Positions 50,220-59,359 of a stretch of DNA of 64,000 nt are shown one piece after another. Where the stretch lies: the NCBI GenBank assembly GCA_947629795.1, contig CANRFC010000008.1:16914-80913 (forward strand), read 5' to 3'. The stretch comes from an uncultured Oscillospiraceae bacterium (lineage in GTDB: Bacteria; Bacillota; Clostridia; Oscillospirales; Oscillospiraceae). Every line of letters starts with the position of its first letter. Within the stretch, counting starts at the first letter, position 1. The notes beneath the pieces are model-generated. The model saw nothing but the letters and a program-made list of their open reading frames with translations, did no database searches and had not been told where the DNA came from. The translations under genes were made by a program, and so were the position numbers.

Positions 50220-51713
50220 TCACCTCACGCTCTCCAGGAATTTCAGGAAGGCGGCTCGGCCCTGGGGGGTACACTTGTACACCCCGGCGTCGGCCAGGAC
50301 CCGGCAGAACACCTTGCCCACCTCGGCCTTGAGGATGTCCATGGCGTTCTCCTCTGTAAAGGTATATTCCTTCATCAATTTCTCAGCCCAATCGGCGTGT
50401 TTTGCCGTTGTCTCGGCGTCACGCAAGTCCTTTCCCTTTACGATGGAGTCCGCCAGATCGGCCAGCTCGGTCTTGAGCCGGGCGGGGAGGACGGCCAGGC
50501 CCATGACCTCGATGAGGCCGATGTTCTCCTTCTTGATGTGGTGGAGGTCCTGGTGGGGATGGTAGACCCCCAGGGGGTACTCCTCCGTGGTGATGTTGTT
50601 GCGCAGCACCAGGTCCAGCTCGTAGTCCTCCCCCCTTCTCCGGGCGATGGGGGTAATGGTGTTGTGGGGCTCGCCGTCAGTCTCAGCGAAGATAAAGGCG
50701 TCGGCGTCGGTGTACCCCCGCCAGGCGTCCAGGATCTTTTCGGCCAACATCGTCAAACGGTCCCGGTCGGCGCAGCGCAGGCGGATGACGCTCATGGGCC
50801 ACTTCACGATGCCCGCCTTCACGTCGGAAAATCCGGGGAAGACCACCCCCCGCTCCAAGGGGGCCCGCTCCATGGCAAAGGTATAGTGCCCGCCCTGGAA
50901 GTGGTCGTGGCTGAGGATGGAACCCCCCACGATGGGCAGGTCGGCGTTGGAGCCCACGAAATAGTGGGGGAACTGGGTGACAAAGTCCAGCTCCCGGCGG
51001 AAGGTGCCGCCGTCGATCTTCATGGGCACGTGCTCGCCGTTGAGGAGGATGCAGTGCTCATTATAATAGACGTAGGGGGAGTACTGCAAAAACCACTCGG
51101 CCCCGTCGATGGTCACCGGAATGATCCGGTGGTTCCCCCGGGCGGGGTGGTCCAGCCGCCCGGCGTACCCCTCGTTCTCCCGGCAGAGCTGGCATTTGGG
51201 ATAGGCGTTCTGGGGGGCGTTCTTGGCGGCGGCGATGGCCCGGGGGTCCTTCTCGGGCTTGCTGAGGTTGATGGTGATGTCCAGGTCGCCGAATTCGGTG
51301 GGCGTGACCCACTTCATGTCCTTCTGGATGCGGTAGCGGCGGATGTAGTCGGTGTCCTGGGAGAATTTGTAGTACCAGTTGGTGGCGGTCTCGGGGGAGC
51401 AGTCGTACCGGGCCAGGAAGTTGCGCACCACCCAGGTGGGCCGGGGGGTGAGCCGCCCCATGAGGGCGGTGTCGTAGAGGTCCCGGCTGGCGGGGCCGTC
51501 CTCGCACCGGCCGGTCTCCACCGCCCAGTCCAGGATATCTGTCAGGATATCCTCCAGGCCGGCCTTCTCCACCGTATGGGGGTCGTCAAAGCGGTCCAGC
51601 TTCAGCTGTGCCAGCAGCTCGTTCACCGCCCAGGTCCTGTCGTCCATGTCGATGAGGCCCTTGGCCTCGGCGTAGTCCACAAGCTGGGCAATGCGCACAT
51701 TGATATCCTTCAT
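50220..51713 (-). CDS. galT: UDP-glucose--hexose-1-phosphate uridylyltransferase (Firmicutes type)
   Basis: GalT exchanges UMP between UDP-glucose and galactose-1-phosphate. At 497 residues it is the longer Gram-positive (class II) enzyme. The catalytic HxH-Q motif is ILSHDHFQGGHYTFAM near residue 278. CQLCRENEGYAGR is another class II mark. It starts at the ATG at 51713 after GGAGGAAACAGG, 12 bases past galK. No galE is in the window. Confidence 0.95.
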   Translation of the reverse strand: MKDINVRIAQLVDYAEAKGLIDMDDRTWAVNELLAQLKLDRFDDPHTVEKAGLEDILTDILDWAVETGRCEDGPASRDLYDTALMGRLTPRPTWVVRNFLARYDCSPETATNWYYKFSQDTDYIRRYRIQKDMKWVTPTEFGDLDITINLSKPEKDPRAIAAAKNAPQNAYPKCQLCRENEGYAGRLDHPARGNHRIIPVTIDGAEWFLQYSPYVYYNEHCILLNGEHVPMKIDGGTFRRELDFVTQFPHYFVGSNADLPIVGGSILSHDHFQGGHYTFAMERAPLERGVVFPGFSDVKAGIVKWPMSVIRLRCADRDRLTMLAEKILDAWRGYTDADAFIFAETDGEPHNTITPIARRRGEDYELDLVLRNNITTEEYPLGVYHPHQDLHHIKKENIGLIEVMGLAVLPARLKTELADLADSIVKGKDLRDAETTAKHADWAEKLMKEYTFTEENAMDILKAEVGKVFCRVLADAGVYKCTPQGRAAFLKFLESVR

Positions 51714-51725
51714 CCTGTTTCCTCC

Positions 51726-53003
51726 TTACGCCAGTCGCACGCCGCCCACCGGGCGGATGGTGACCACGTGGCAGGTCCCCTCCCCCAGCACGGCCTCGAA
51801 CCCGGCCTTGAACTCATCCAGCAGATCCAGGGGCACGAAGGCCTGAGCCGTGCCGGCGAAACCGCCGCCGTGGACCCGGGCCGCCCCCCGCTCTCCCAGC
51901 AGATGCTCGGCCAGGGCGATGGTGAGCATGAGGGCCTGGTCGGCCACCTGTCCGGTGGGGGTCACGTTCTGCAAATGCTCGGCGGAGGACTTCCCCGACT
52001 CCCGCACCAGGGCCAGGAAGCGGGCAAAGTCCCCGTTTTTCAAAGCCCGGGCCTCCTCCACCGCCCGGGCGTCCTCGTCATAGAAGTGGATGGAGCGCAG
52101 CACCGCCCGGTCCCCCGCCTCCCGCCGGAGCTGGGGCAGCGCGGCGTAGAAGTCAGCCTGGGACACCTCCCGGAGGACCTTTTTGCCGAAGTGGGCGCAC
52201 ACCTGGGCCAGCTCCCGGGTCACCGCGGCGTACTCGTCGGTGAGGTCGGCGTGGCTGGCCCGGGAGTCCAGGATGCACAGGGCGTACCCCTCCCCCGCCA
52301 GGTCCAGGTCCATCCGCTCCACCACAGGGGCGGCGGGGTCGGCGAAGTCGATGGCCACCACGCCCCCCACCGAGGAGGCGGTCTGGTCCATAAGCCCCGA
52401 GGGCTTGCCGAAAAAGACGTTTTCAGCGTACTGGCCGATCTGGGCGATCTCCACCGCCGTGGCCTTATCCTCCCAGAACAGCCCGTTGACCATGGTGCCG
52501 ATGAGCACCTCAAAGGCAGCGGAGGAGCTCAGCCCGCTGCCCCCGGGGACATCGGAGACCATGCAGGCGTCCAGCCCCCGGCCCCCGAAGTCGCAGCCCA
52601 ATTCGGCCATCCGGGCACACACCCCCCGGATGAGGGCGGCGGAGGTGTTCTCCTCCCCCGCCTGGGGGGTGAGCACCCCCAGGTCCACGGTGATGAGGGG
52701 ATAGCCCTCCGACTGGACCCGGAAGACCCCCGAGTCGTTCACCGCCACGGCGGCCAGGATGTCCATGTCCACGCTGGCGGCCAGCACATGGCCGTGCTGG
52801 TGGTCGGTGTGGTTGCCCCCCAGCTCGGTGCGGCCGGGGGCGGAGAACACCGCCTGGGCGGGAGCTCCGAAGGTCTTCTCAAAGCCCTCCAGCACTCTCT
52901 TCAGGCGCTCCCGGGCCCGGGCGGCCCGGCCCGGGCCGTAGAGCCTGACCAGTTCCTCCTCCAGCTCTCCCGCGGCAAGGCGGTCCGTGAGCAGCTTTTC
53001 CAT
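51726..53003 (-). CDS. galK: galactokinase
   Basis: GalK phosphorylates alpha-D-galactose with ATP. The 425-residue GHMP kinase shows the galactokinase signature GRTELGGNHTDHQHGHVL. The phosphate loop is DVPGGSGLSSSAAFEVLIG and the C-terminal motif is RVHGGGFAGTAQAFVP. It heads the galKTM operon and is divergent from the mglBAC importer. The first about 45 residues are a family-typical helical extension. Confidence 0.94.
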   Translation of the reverse strand: MEKLLTDRLAAGELEEELVRLYGPGRAARARERLKRVLEGFEKTFGAPAQAVFSAPGRTELGGNHTDHQHGHVLAASVDMDILAAVAVNDSGVFRVQSEGYPLITVDLGVLTPQAGEENTSAALIRGVCARMAELGCDFGGRGLDACMVSDVPGGSGLSSSAAFEVLIGTMVNGLFWEDKATAVEIAQIGQYAENVFFGKPSGLMDQTASSVGGVVAIDFADPAAPVVERMDLDLAGEGYALCILDSRASHADLTDEYAAVTRELAQVCAHFGKKVLREVSQADFYAALPQLRREAGDRAVLRSIHFYDEDARAVEEARALKNGDFARFLALVRESGKSSAEHLQNVTPTGQVADQALMLTIALAEHLLGERGAARVHGGGFAGTAQAFVPLDLLDEFKAGFEAVLGEGTCHVVTIRPVGGVRLA

Positions 53004-53044
53004 CTGTATCCCGTCCCCTTTCCCAGATTTTTTTGTTCAGAAAC

Positions 53045-53050
53045 AGTATA
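53045..53050 (-). promoter_or_regulatory. candidate -10 of galKTM
   Basis: TATACT on the minus strand lies 42 bases before galK, without a convincing -35. Confidence 0.4.
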
Positions 53051-53195
53051 CATCATCCTCGTCACCTTTTCCATACAAATCTGTCCGGCGGGCTCTCCCT
53101 TGTCAGAAATGCCAAATTTTTTGTTAAATTTTCTACAAATCCGACAAAAACTTTCCTCTTGACAGCCCTCGCAGAGGACGTTTTCACAAAAATCT

Positions 53196-53225
53196 GTTGC
53201 AATACAACTTCTTCTGTGTTATCAT
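53196..53225 (+). promoter_or_regulatory. promoter of mglBAC with an operator-like dyad
   Basis: TTGCAA, 17 bases, then TATCAT with an extended TGT. The -35 is embedded in the dyad GTTG-CAATA-CAAC (53196-53208), a possible repressor site. The rest of the 296-base galK-mglB gap holds no gene I can support. Confidence 0.65.
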
Positions 53226-53298
53226 TATCCTGCGGCGAAAGCCGCGAAAAGAAACTGCTCCAACATGTTCAAAAATTTATGGAAAGAAGGAGATCCCC

Positions 53299-54459
53299 AT
53301 GAAGAAACGCAATCTCAGTATCCTCCTGGCCGGTGCCATGCTGGCCGGCATGCTCGCCGGCTGCGGCGGCGGCGGTACCGCCGAATCCCAGGCCCCCACC
53401 GAGTCCAAGGGCGCCGATCCCGCTCCCTCCGGCACCGAGCTGAACGTGGGCGTGTTCTACTACAACTACGGCGACACCTACATCGCCAGCGTCCGCACCG
53501 CCCTGGACGCCGCTCTGGACGCCAAGGGCATCGCCTACACCGACTATGACGGCAACAACACCCAGGGCACCCAGAACGACCAGGTCAAGACCGCTCTGTC
53601 CAACGGCGCCAACCTGCTCATCGTCAACCTGGTGACCTCCGGCGCTCCCGACGCTGCCAAGGCCATCATCGAGCTGGCCGGCGACGTGCCCGTGATCTTC
53701 TTCAACCGGGCCGTGGACACCGAGGACGCTCCCGACGTCACCCTGAAGGACAACGCCAGCATCTGCTTCATCGGCACCGACGCCCCCGAGGCCGGCCACC
53801 TGCAGGGCAAGATGGTGGGCGACTACCTCCTGGAGCACTATGACGAGGTGGACCTCAACGGCGACGGCACCATCCAGTACGCCATGTTCAAGGGCGACGA
53901 GGCCAACGTGGAGGCCATCTACCGCACCCAGTACGGCCAGGAGGACGCCGACGCTGTCCTCACCGCCGCCGGCAAGCCTGCCATGGCTTACTTCGATCCC
54001 AGCAACGCCTCCAAGTACCAGGTGGACCAGTCCGGTTCCTGGTCTACTCAGGCCGCTGTGGACTACATGAACACCAACCTGTCCCAGTTCAATGAGGGCA
54101 ACGGCAACATGATCGAGGTCGTCATCTGCAACAACGACGGCATGGCCGAGGGCGTCGTCTCCGCTCTCAACGCCGCCGGCTACAACGACGGCAAGGGCAA
54201 GACCATCCCCGTCTTCGGCGTGGACGCCACCGACTCCGCCAAGGAGCTGATCAAGGCCGGCAAGATGACCGGTACCGTCAAGCAGGATGCCGAGGGCATG
54301 GCCGCCGCCATTGCTGAGGCCGCCGCCTCCATCGGCTCCGGCTCCTCCACTGCCGACGCCATTTCCGCCGCCGCCGGCACCAACGCCGACATGTACACCA
54401 TCGCCGAGGGCGTTGCCAACAAGCTCTACGTGGCCTACGCTCCCTACATGGGCGAGTGA
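53299..54459 (+). CDS. mglB: galactose/glucose ABC transporter substrate-binding lipoprotein
   Basis: The 386-residue protein has a lipoprotein signal (ILLAGAMLAGMLAGC), a short Gly/Ser linker and a periplasmic-binding fold. The segment DLNGDGTIQYAMFKG matches the EF-hand-like calcium loop of E. coli MglB. Other sugar-site segments are VGVFYYNYGDTYIASVRTAL, VIFFNRAVD and CNNDGMAEGVVSAL. It binds the sugar outside and delivers it to MglC. The start is the ATG at 53299 after AAGGAG. Confidence 0.93.
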   Translation: MKKRNLSILLAGAMLAGMLAGCGGGGTAESQAPTESKGADPAPSGTELNVGVFYYNYGDTYIASVRTALDAALDAKGIAYTDYDGNNTQGTQNDQVKTALSNGANLLIVNLVTSGAPDAAKAIIELAGDVPVIFFNRAVDTEDAPDVTLKDNASICFIGTDAPEAGHLQGKMVGDYLLEHYDEVDLNGDGTIQYAMFKGDEANVEAIYRTQYGQEDADAVLTAAGKPAMAYFDPSNASKYQVDQSGSWSTQAAVDYMNTNLSQFNEGNGNMIEVVICNNDGMAEGVVSALNAAGYNDGKGKTIPVFGVDATDSAKELIKAGKMTGTVKQDAEGMAAAIAEAAASIGSGSSTADAISAAAGTNADMYTIAEGVANKLYVAYAPYMGE

Positions 54460-54478
54460 TCCTGGCTTAGACCCCAGT

Positions 54479-54508
54479 GGGGAAGCTGCCCAACGGGGCA
54501 GCTTCCCC
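54479..54508 (+). terminator. attenuating hairpin between mglB and mglA
   Basis: A 13-bp perfect stem (GGGGAAGCTGCCC/GGGCAGCTTCCCC) is followed by ATTTTAT. It probably stops part of the transcripts and protects the mglB 3' end, giving excess binding protein. Confidence 0.75.
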
Positions 54509-54535
54509 ATTTTATAAAAGGAGGGATCGTATCTT

Positions 54536-56035
54536 ATGGCAGAAGATGACGTCCTGCTGCAAATGACGGACATCACCAAAACCTTCCCCGGCGTCAAGGC
54601 CCTGGACAAGGTCTCTTTGACCTTACACCGGGGCACCGTCCACGCCCTGATGGGCGAGAACGGCGCCGGAAAGTCCACCCTTATGAAATGTCTGTTCGGC
54701 CTGTACGCCCCGGACAGCGGCGAGATCTTCCTGGAGGGCAAAAAGGTGTCCTTCAAGAGCAGCCGTGAGGCACTGGACAACGGCGTGGCCATGGTCCATC
54801 AGGAGCTCAACCAGGCTCTCAAGCGCTCAGTCATGGATAACATCTGGCTGGGCCGCTACCCCACCGTGGGGCCCATGGTCAACGAAAAGAAAATGTACGA
54901 CGACACCATGGCCGTATTCAAGGAACTGGAGATCAGCGTGGACCCCCGGCGCATCATGAGCACCATGCCCGTGTCCCAGCGCCAGATGGTGGAGATCGCC
55001 AAGGCAGTGAGCTATCACTCCAAGGTCATCGTCTTCGACGAGCCCACCTCCTCCCTCACCGAGGAGGAAGTGGAGCACCTGTTCCGCATCATCAATATGC
55101 TCCGGGACCGGGGCGTGGGCATCGTTTACATCTCCCACAAAATGGCAGAGATCAAGCGCATCTCCGACGAGATCACCATCATGCGGGACGGCCAGTGGAT
55201 CACCACCAAGCCCACCGCCGAGCTGGAGATGAACGACATCATCCGGCTCATGGTGGGCCGGGAGCTCACCAATCAGTTCCCCCCCAAGACCAACAAGCCC
55301 GGAGAGGTCTACCTGGAGGTCAAGGGCCTGACAGGCATGTATAACCGCCTCCGGGACGTGTCCTTCACCGCCCGCCGGGGCGAGGTCCTGGGCCTGGCCG
55401 GCCTGGACAGCTCGGGCCGGACCGAGGTCCTGGAGAGCATTTTCGGCGTGCGCACCCGCAAGGAAGGGGTCATCACCCTGGGCGGGAAGCCCTGCCGCAA
55501 CCGGAACGCCCAGGACTCCATCAAGGCGGGCTTCGCCCTGCTCACCGAGGAGCGCCGGGCCACCGGCATCTTCTCCATCCTGGATATCAAGGAGAATACT
55601 GTCATCTCCAGCCTGGACAAGCACCTCAAGGCGGGCATCTGCCTCAGCGAAGCGTCCATGCGCAAGGACACCCAGTGGTCCATCGACGCCATGCACACCA
55701 AGACCCCGTCTCAGGACACCAAGATCCGGGCCCTGTCCGGCGGCAACCAGCAGAAGGTCATCCTGGGCCGTTGGCTGCTCACCAACCCGGAGGTCCTGCT
55801 GCTGGACGAGCCCACCCGCGGCATCGACGTGGGCGCGAAATACGAGATCTATCAGCTCATCCTGGACCTTGCCAACCAGGGCAAGACCATCCTCATGGTC
55901 TCTTCCGAAATGCCCGAGCTGCTGGGCGTGTGCGACCGCATCCTGGTCATGTCCGGCGGCCGGCTGGCCGGCGAGGTGGACGCCAGGTCCACCACCCAGG
56001 AAGAGATCATGCAATTGGCCGCAAAATACGCGTAA
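54536..56035 (+). CDS. mglA: galactose/glucose ABC transporter ATP-binding protein
   Basis: The 499-residue protein has two ABC domains. The first has Walker [17 protein letters not shown] and Walker [17 protein letters not shown]. The second has a degenerate Walker A ([16 protein letters not shown]), as usual for sugar ABC ATPases, with [15 protein letters not shown] and [15 protein letters not shown]. It is cotranscribed with mglC, 15 bases away. Confidence 0.95.
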   Translation: MAEDDVLLQMTDITKTFPGVKALDKVSLTLHRGTVHALMGENGAGKSTLMKCLFGLYAPDSGEIFLEGKKVSFKSSREALDNGVAMVHQELNQALKRSVMDNIWLGRYPTVGPMVNEKKMYDDTMAVFKELEISVDPRRIMSTMPVSQRQMVEIAKAVSYHSKVIVFDEPTSSLTEEEVEHLFRIINMLRDRGVGIVYISHKMAEIKRISDEITIMRDGQWITTKPTAELEMNDIIRLMVGRELTNQFPPKTNKPGEVYLEVKGLTGMYNRLRDVSFTARRGEVLGLAGLDSSGRTEVLESIFGVRTRKEGVITLGGKPCRNRNAQDSIKAGFALLTEERRATGIFSILDIKENTVISSLDKHLKAGICLSEASMRKDTQWSIDAMHTKTPSQDTKIRALSGGNQQKVILGRWLLTNPEVLLLDEPTRGIDVGAKYEIYQLILDLANQGKTILMVSSEMPELLGVCDRILVMSGGRLAGEVDARSTTQEEIMQLAAKYA

Positions 56036-56050
56036 GGAGGTCGATCACTT

Positions 56051-57139
56051 ATGACCAATCCAGTCACCAAGCTCCGCGACACCGCGGCGCACTACAAGAC
56101 CCTGGACGGCAAGGATAGAAAGCGCTTCTGGAGCGATGGGATCCTCAACAACGCCCTGTACATCCTGATGGCCGCCTTCATTATCTACACCGCCATCGCC
56201 AACGACAAGTTCCTCACCCCCAACTCTCTGACCAACATCGTCACCCAGGTGGCACAGTACCTGCCCATCGCCCTGGGCATCGGCGGCTGTATCGTCCTCA
56301 CCGGCACCGACCTGAGCGCCGGCCGGGTGGTGGGCCTGTCCGCCGCCGTGTCCGCGGTCCTGCTCCAGAAGCTGGATTACAGCCGCCGGCTGCTCTCCGC
56401 CTTCCCCGATATGCCCATCGCCCTGAACATCATCCTGGCCATCCTGGCCGCCATGGCCGTGGGCGCGGCCATCGGTCTTGTCAACGGCTTCTTCGTGGCC
56501 AAGTTCAAGCTCCATCCCTTCATCGTCACCCTGGCCACCCAGCTCATCACCTACACCCTGATCCTCCTGCTGTTCATGTCCAACGGCAACAACGGCCAGC
56601 CCCTGTCCGGCCTGCGGGAGGAGTACGTGGGCTTCGTCAACGGCAAGATGCTGGACTTCGGCAACGGCGCCGCCCTTCCCTGGGTGGTGCTCTACGCCAT
56701 CATCCTGGTGGCCGTCATGTGGTTTATCTGGAATAAGACCACCTTCGGCAAGAACATGTTCGCCGTGGGCTCCAACCCCGAGGCCGCCTCGGTCTCCGGC
56801 GTCAACGTCTTCAAGACCACCGTCATGGTCCACACCCTGGCGGGCATGATGTACGGCCTCAACGGCTTCTTCGAGGGCGCCCGCCTGGGCTCCATCGCCC
56901 AGAACACCGGCTTGAACTACGAGTGTGACGCCATCGCGGCCTGCGTCATCGGCGGCGTCTCCTTCGTGGGCGGCACCGGCAAGATCTCCGGCATCGTCCT
57001 GGGCGTGTTCATCCTGCGCATCATCTTCGTGGCCCTGACCATGCTGGGCATCGACCAGAACATGCAGTACCTCATCAAGGGCGCCATCATCCTCATCGCC
57101 TGCTCCCTGGATATGCGCAAGTACCTGGCCAAGAAGTAA
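56051..57139 (+). CDS. mglC: galactose/glucose ABC transporter permease
   Basis: This 362-residue branched permease has about nine membrane segments. Family sequence includes LPIALGIGGCIVLTGTDLSAG and FAVGSNPEAASVSGVNVF, ending DMRKYLAKK. A hydrophilic N-terminal extension of about 35 residues precedes the first helix. Confidence 0.95.
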   Translation: MTNPVTKLRDTAAHYKTLDGKDRKRFWSDGILNNALYILMAAFIIYTAIANDKFLTPNSLTNIVTQVAQYLPIALGIGGCIVLTGTDLSAGRVVGLSAAVSAVLLQKLDYSRRLLSAFPDMPIALNIILAILAAMAVGAAIGLVNGFFVAKFKLHPFIVTLATQLITYTLILLLFMSNGNNGQPLSGLREEYVGFVNGKMLDFGNGAALPWVVLYAIILVAVMWFIWNKTTFGKNMFAVGSNPEAASVSGVNVFKTTVMVHTLAGMMYGLNGFFEGARLGSIAQNTGLNYECDAIAACVIGGVSFVGGTGKISGIVLGVFILRIIFVALTMLGIDQNMQYLIKGAIILIACSLDMRKYLAKK

Positions 57140-57168
57140 GCGCCCCCCAACTCACCCCAGAGGTCAAA

Positions 57169-57325
57169 CCGCCCCGGCAGGAGAGCCAGCCCCTTTCCAT
57201 TCTCCCGGCAGGGGTGCAGACCTCTCTCCATGCCCCGGCGGGGGTGCCGCTCCCTCCCCATGCCTCTGGCAAGGAGGACCTGTGCTCCCACCCATGGGCC
57301 GAAAAGGCCCCGGGTAAACGCCCGG
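57169..57325 (+). repeat. degenerate ~30-bp tandem array downstream of mglC
   Basis: Five diverged units begin near 57169, 57197, 57228, 57258 and 57292 (spacing 28-34). Each has CC(A)T/C followed by a C-rich/G-rich pair such as CCCCGGCGGGG or CCCGGCAGGGG that could fold into a small hairpin. No open frame with family similarity is present. With the terminator at 57371 this fills the 324-base gap. Confidence 0.6.
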
Positions 57326-57370
57326 ATCCCCACCAAGGAGTCCCTGATGGGACCCCGAGATCACGTTCAA

Positions 57371-57406
57371 GCCGCCTGATATCCTCGGATATCGGGCGGC
57401 TTTTTT
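57371..57406 (+). terminator. terminator of the mgl operon
   Basis: The stem GCCGCC-T-GATATCC/GGATATC-G-GGCGGC is followed by TTTTTT. Confidence 0.92.
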
Positions 57407-57462
57407 CGCCCTGCGCATAGACCGGCCGGGCTTGGCATATCCTATCCCAAAGAGGTGATCCC

Positions 57463-57936
57463 ATGACCGTTCGCTGGAAAACTTTGCTGCTCTCCCTGGC
57501 CGTTCCCCTGGGGGTGGGCGGCCTGTCCGCCCTGCTGACCAAGGACTTTATGGACGACTTTGCCCGCCTCCGCCAGCCCCCGCTCAGCCCGCCGGGCTGG
57601 GTCTTTCCCGTGGTGTGGACCGCCCTGTTCTTCCTCATGGGCCTGGCCTGCTACCGGGTGGTGGAGGCCCGCCGGGACAAGGGCCTTACCCGCCGGGCCC
57701 TGACGGTGTACGGTGCCCAGCTCCTGTTCAATTTCTGCTGGAGCCTGATCTTCTTCAACCTGAGCGCCTGGCTCTTCGCCTTTTTCTGGCTCCTGGCCCT
57801 GTGGGTGCTGATCCTGGCCAACCTGCTCCTGTTCTCCCGCATCGACAAGACGGCGGGGTGGCTCTTGTTCCCCTACCTGCTCTGGGTGGCCTTTGCGGGG
57901 TATCTCAACTTCGGCATCTATCTGCTCAACACATAA
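57463..57936 (+). CDS. TspO/MBR family protein
   Basis: The 157-residue protein has five membrane helices. The TspO hallmarks are PPLSPPGWVFPVVWTALFFL and GAQLLFNFCWSLIFFNL. Family members bind porphyrins and cholesterol-like ligands and are linked to stress and tetrapyrrole control. The function in anaerobes is unclear. The ribosome binding site is AGAGGTGAT. No clear sigma-A promoter was found. Confidence 0.93.
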   Translation: MTVRWKTLLLSLAVPLGVGGLSALLTKDFMDDFARLRQPPLSPPGWVFPVVWTALFFLMGLACYRVVEARRDKGLTRRALTVYGAQLLFNFCWSLIFFNLSAWLFAFFWLLALWVLILANLLLFSRIDKTAGWLLFPYLLWVAFAGYLNFGIYLLNT

Positions 57937-57941
57937 AAACA

Positions 57942-57972
57942 GGCGCGCGGAGACCCTCCGCGCGCCATTTTT
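57942..57972 (+). terminator. terminator of tspO
   Basis: GGCGCGCGGAG/CTCCGCGCGCC has a 3-base loop and is followed by ATTTTTT. Confidence 0.9.
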
Positions 57973-58114
57973 TGCCGTTTTTACCCCCTGCTTTTTCGTC
58001 TCCACACCCACGTTTCAGGACGCCATGCGCCCTCCTTCTCCCCCTGTTTTTCGTCTCTTTTGTCTCTGCTCACCGTCGAAGGCGTATTTTCTTTCCGCTT
58101 TTTCTTCCCACCGT

Positions 58115-58192
58115 CATATTCTGTCGTTTCCTGATGATATAATACCACCATAACAGTTTGTTAATTTTCTAACAACGACATATTCTGTCGTT
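58115..58192. promoter_or_regulatory. operator region of the HTH-SDR-transporter unit
   Basis: An exact 14-base direct repeat, CATATTCTGTCGTT, occurs at 58115-58128 and 58179-58192, on both sides of the -10 (58138-58143). The second copy is part of the perfect dyad AACGACA-TATTC-TGTCGTT (58174-58192). That dyad abuts another, TTGTTA-ATTTTC-TAACAA (58158-58175). Confidence 0.7.
58138..58143 (+). promoter_or_regulatory. extended -10 of the HTH-SDR-transporter unit
   Basis: TATAAT preceded by TGA, 70 bases before the start. The -35 is weak and overlaps the first operator copy. Confidence 0.6.
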
Positions 58193-58212
58193 GTCCGGTG
58201 TGGGAGGTGCCT

Positions 58213-58434
58213 ATGGACAAGGTGACCCGTGTACTCATGCTGTTCTATCGTCTCAGCCGGGGCGAAAAGATCAATAAGGAAAACTTCTGTCTGGAATATG
58301 AGGTCAATTCCCGCACCTTTGACCGGGATATTGAGGATATCCGGCTCTTCCTCAGTGAGCTCTACACCTGCAGCGAGCTCATCTTTGACCGGAACAGCAA
58401 CAGCTATCTGATCACCGACATTTTCAAAAGGTAG
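58213..58434 (+). CDS. small DeoR/WYL-type helix-turn-helix protein
   Basis: The 73-residue product matches only the N-terminal winged helix of WYL/DeoR-like regulators: VTRVLMLFYRLSRGEKINKE, then VNSRTFDRDIEDIRLFLSE and YLITDIF. No effector domain follows. It either works as a minimal repressor or is what remains of a longer one. The start is the ATG at 58213 after GGGAGGTG. It precedes the first SDR by 8 bases, so it is probably the local regulator. Confidence 0.7.
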   Translation: MDKVTRVLMLFYRLSRGEKINKENFCLEYEVNSRTFDRDIEDIRLFLSELYTCSELIFDRNSNSYLITDIFKR

Positions 58435-58442
58435 GGATACGT

Positions 58443-59276
58443 ATGGACCGTTTGAAGGGACAGACCGCCGTGATCACCGGCGCGGCCTCGGGCATCGGCA
58501 AGGGGATCGCCCTGGCCTTTGCCCGGGAGGGGGCCCAGGTGGCGGTGGCCGACATCGATACCGCCCGGGGAGAGGCCACTGCCCAGGAGATCCGTCAGGC
58601 AGGGGGACAGGCCATCTTCACCCGGACCGACGTGACCAAGCCCGAATCCGTAGCCAAAATGACCCAGGCCGTTATGGACGCCTTCGGGCGCATCACCATC
58701 CTGTGCAACAACACCGGCGACGCGGTGGAGGCCCGAAGGTCCATCCGCATCGTGGAGCTCACCGACAGCGAGTGGAACGAGACCTTCGACCTGGGCCTGA
58801 AGAGCATCCACAACTGCTGCCGGTGCATTATCCCCCACATGATCGACTCCGGCGGCGGTTCCATCGTCAACATCTCCTCCATCGCGGGAACAGCTCCCGC
58901 CTTCTCCGCCGCCTTTTCCGCCATGAAAGCGGGGGTCATCGCCATCACCCGCGCCCTGGCTGTGCAATATGCCGACGACAACATCCGGGCCAACTGCATC
59001 TGTCCCGGCGCCATCCGCACCCCCGGCGGCATCTCGGCGGCCAAGCAAGGCATTTACGCAGGCATCAACAATGACCGCATCCGGCTCATCGAGCGCTTCG
59101 GAACACCGGAGGACGTGGCCAATGCCGCCGTCTTTCTGGCCTCGGAGGAGTCCAGCTACATCACCGCCACCTCCCTGGCTGTGGACGGCGGGATGCTGGC
59201 CCTGGTGTCCAACATCCCGCCCCGCACCCTGGACTCGGTCCCGAAGCGCGCCAAACGCCCCCCGAAGGGGAATTGA
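58443..59276 (+). CDS. SDR family protein with Phe in place of the catalytic Tyr
   Basis: This 277-residue short-chain dehydrogenase/reductase fold has the cofactor motif TGAASGIGKGIA, NNTG and NISSIAG. At the catalytic YxxxK position it reads FSAMK, where its neighbour at 59360 reads YGAAK. Loss of the Tyr hydroxyl normally abolishes dehydrogenase activity. The C-terminus has a basic extension (PKRAKRPPKGN). It may be a partner or regulator of the second SDR, or have a changed reaction. Confidence 0.85.
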   Translation: MDRLKGQTAVITGAASGIGKGIALAFAREGAQVAVADIDTARGEATAQEIRQAGGQAIFTRTDVTKPESVAKMTQAVMDAFGRITILCNNTGDAVEARRSIRIVELTDSEWNETFDLGLKSIHNCCRCIIPHMIDSGGGSIVNISSIAGTAPAFSAAFSAMKAGVIAITRALAVQYADDNIRANCICPGAIRTPGGISAAKQGIYAGINNDRIRLIERFGTPEDVANAAVFLASEESSYITATSLAVDGGMLALVSNIPPRTLDSVPKRAKRPPKGN

Positions 59277-59359
59277 ATCCGGCTCCACCCCCGGTCTCCA
59301 AGGGCGCCCGCGGAAACCGGGAGCGCTGCATACAGGAAAATAACGAAGGAGGTATCCCT

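Noticed and set aside
53160..53165. TTGACA at about 53158-53163 as the mglB promoter
   Set aside because: No -10 lies at 16-18 bases. The TTGCAA-N17-TATCAT pair downstream is better.
57169..57325. Possible small coding gene or CRISPR remnant downstream of mglC
   Set aside because: No frame has a ribosome binding site or family similarity. Units are too diverged and spacerless for a CRISPR.
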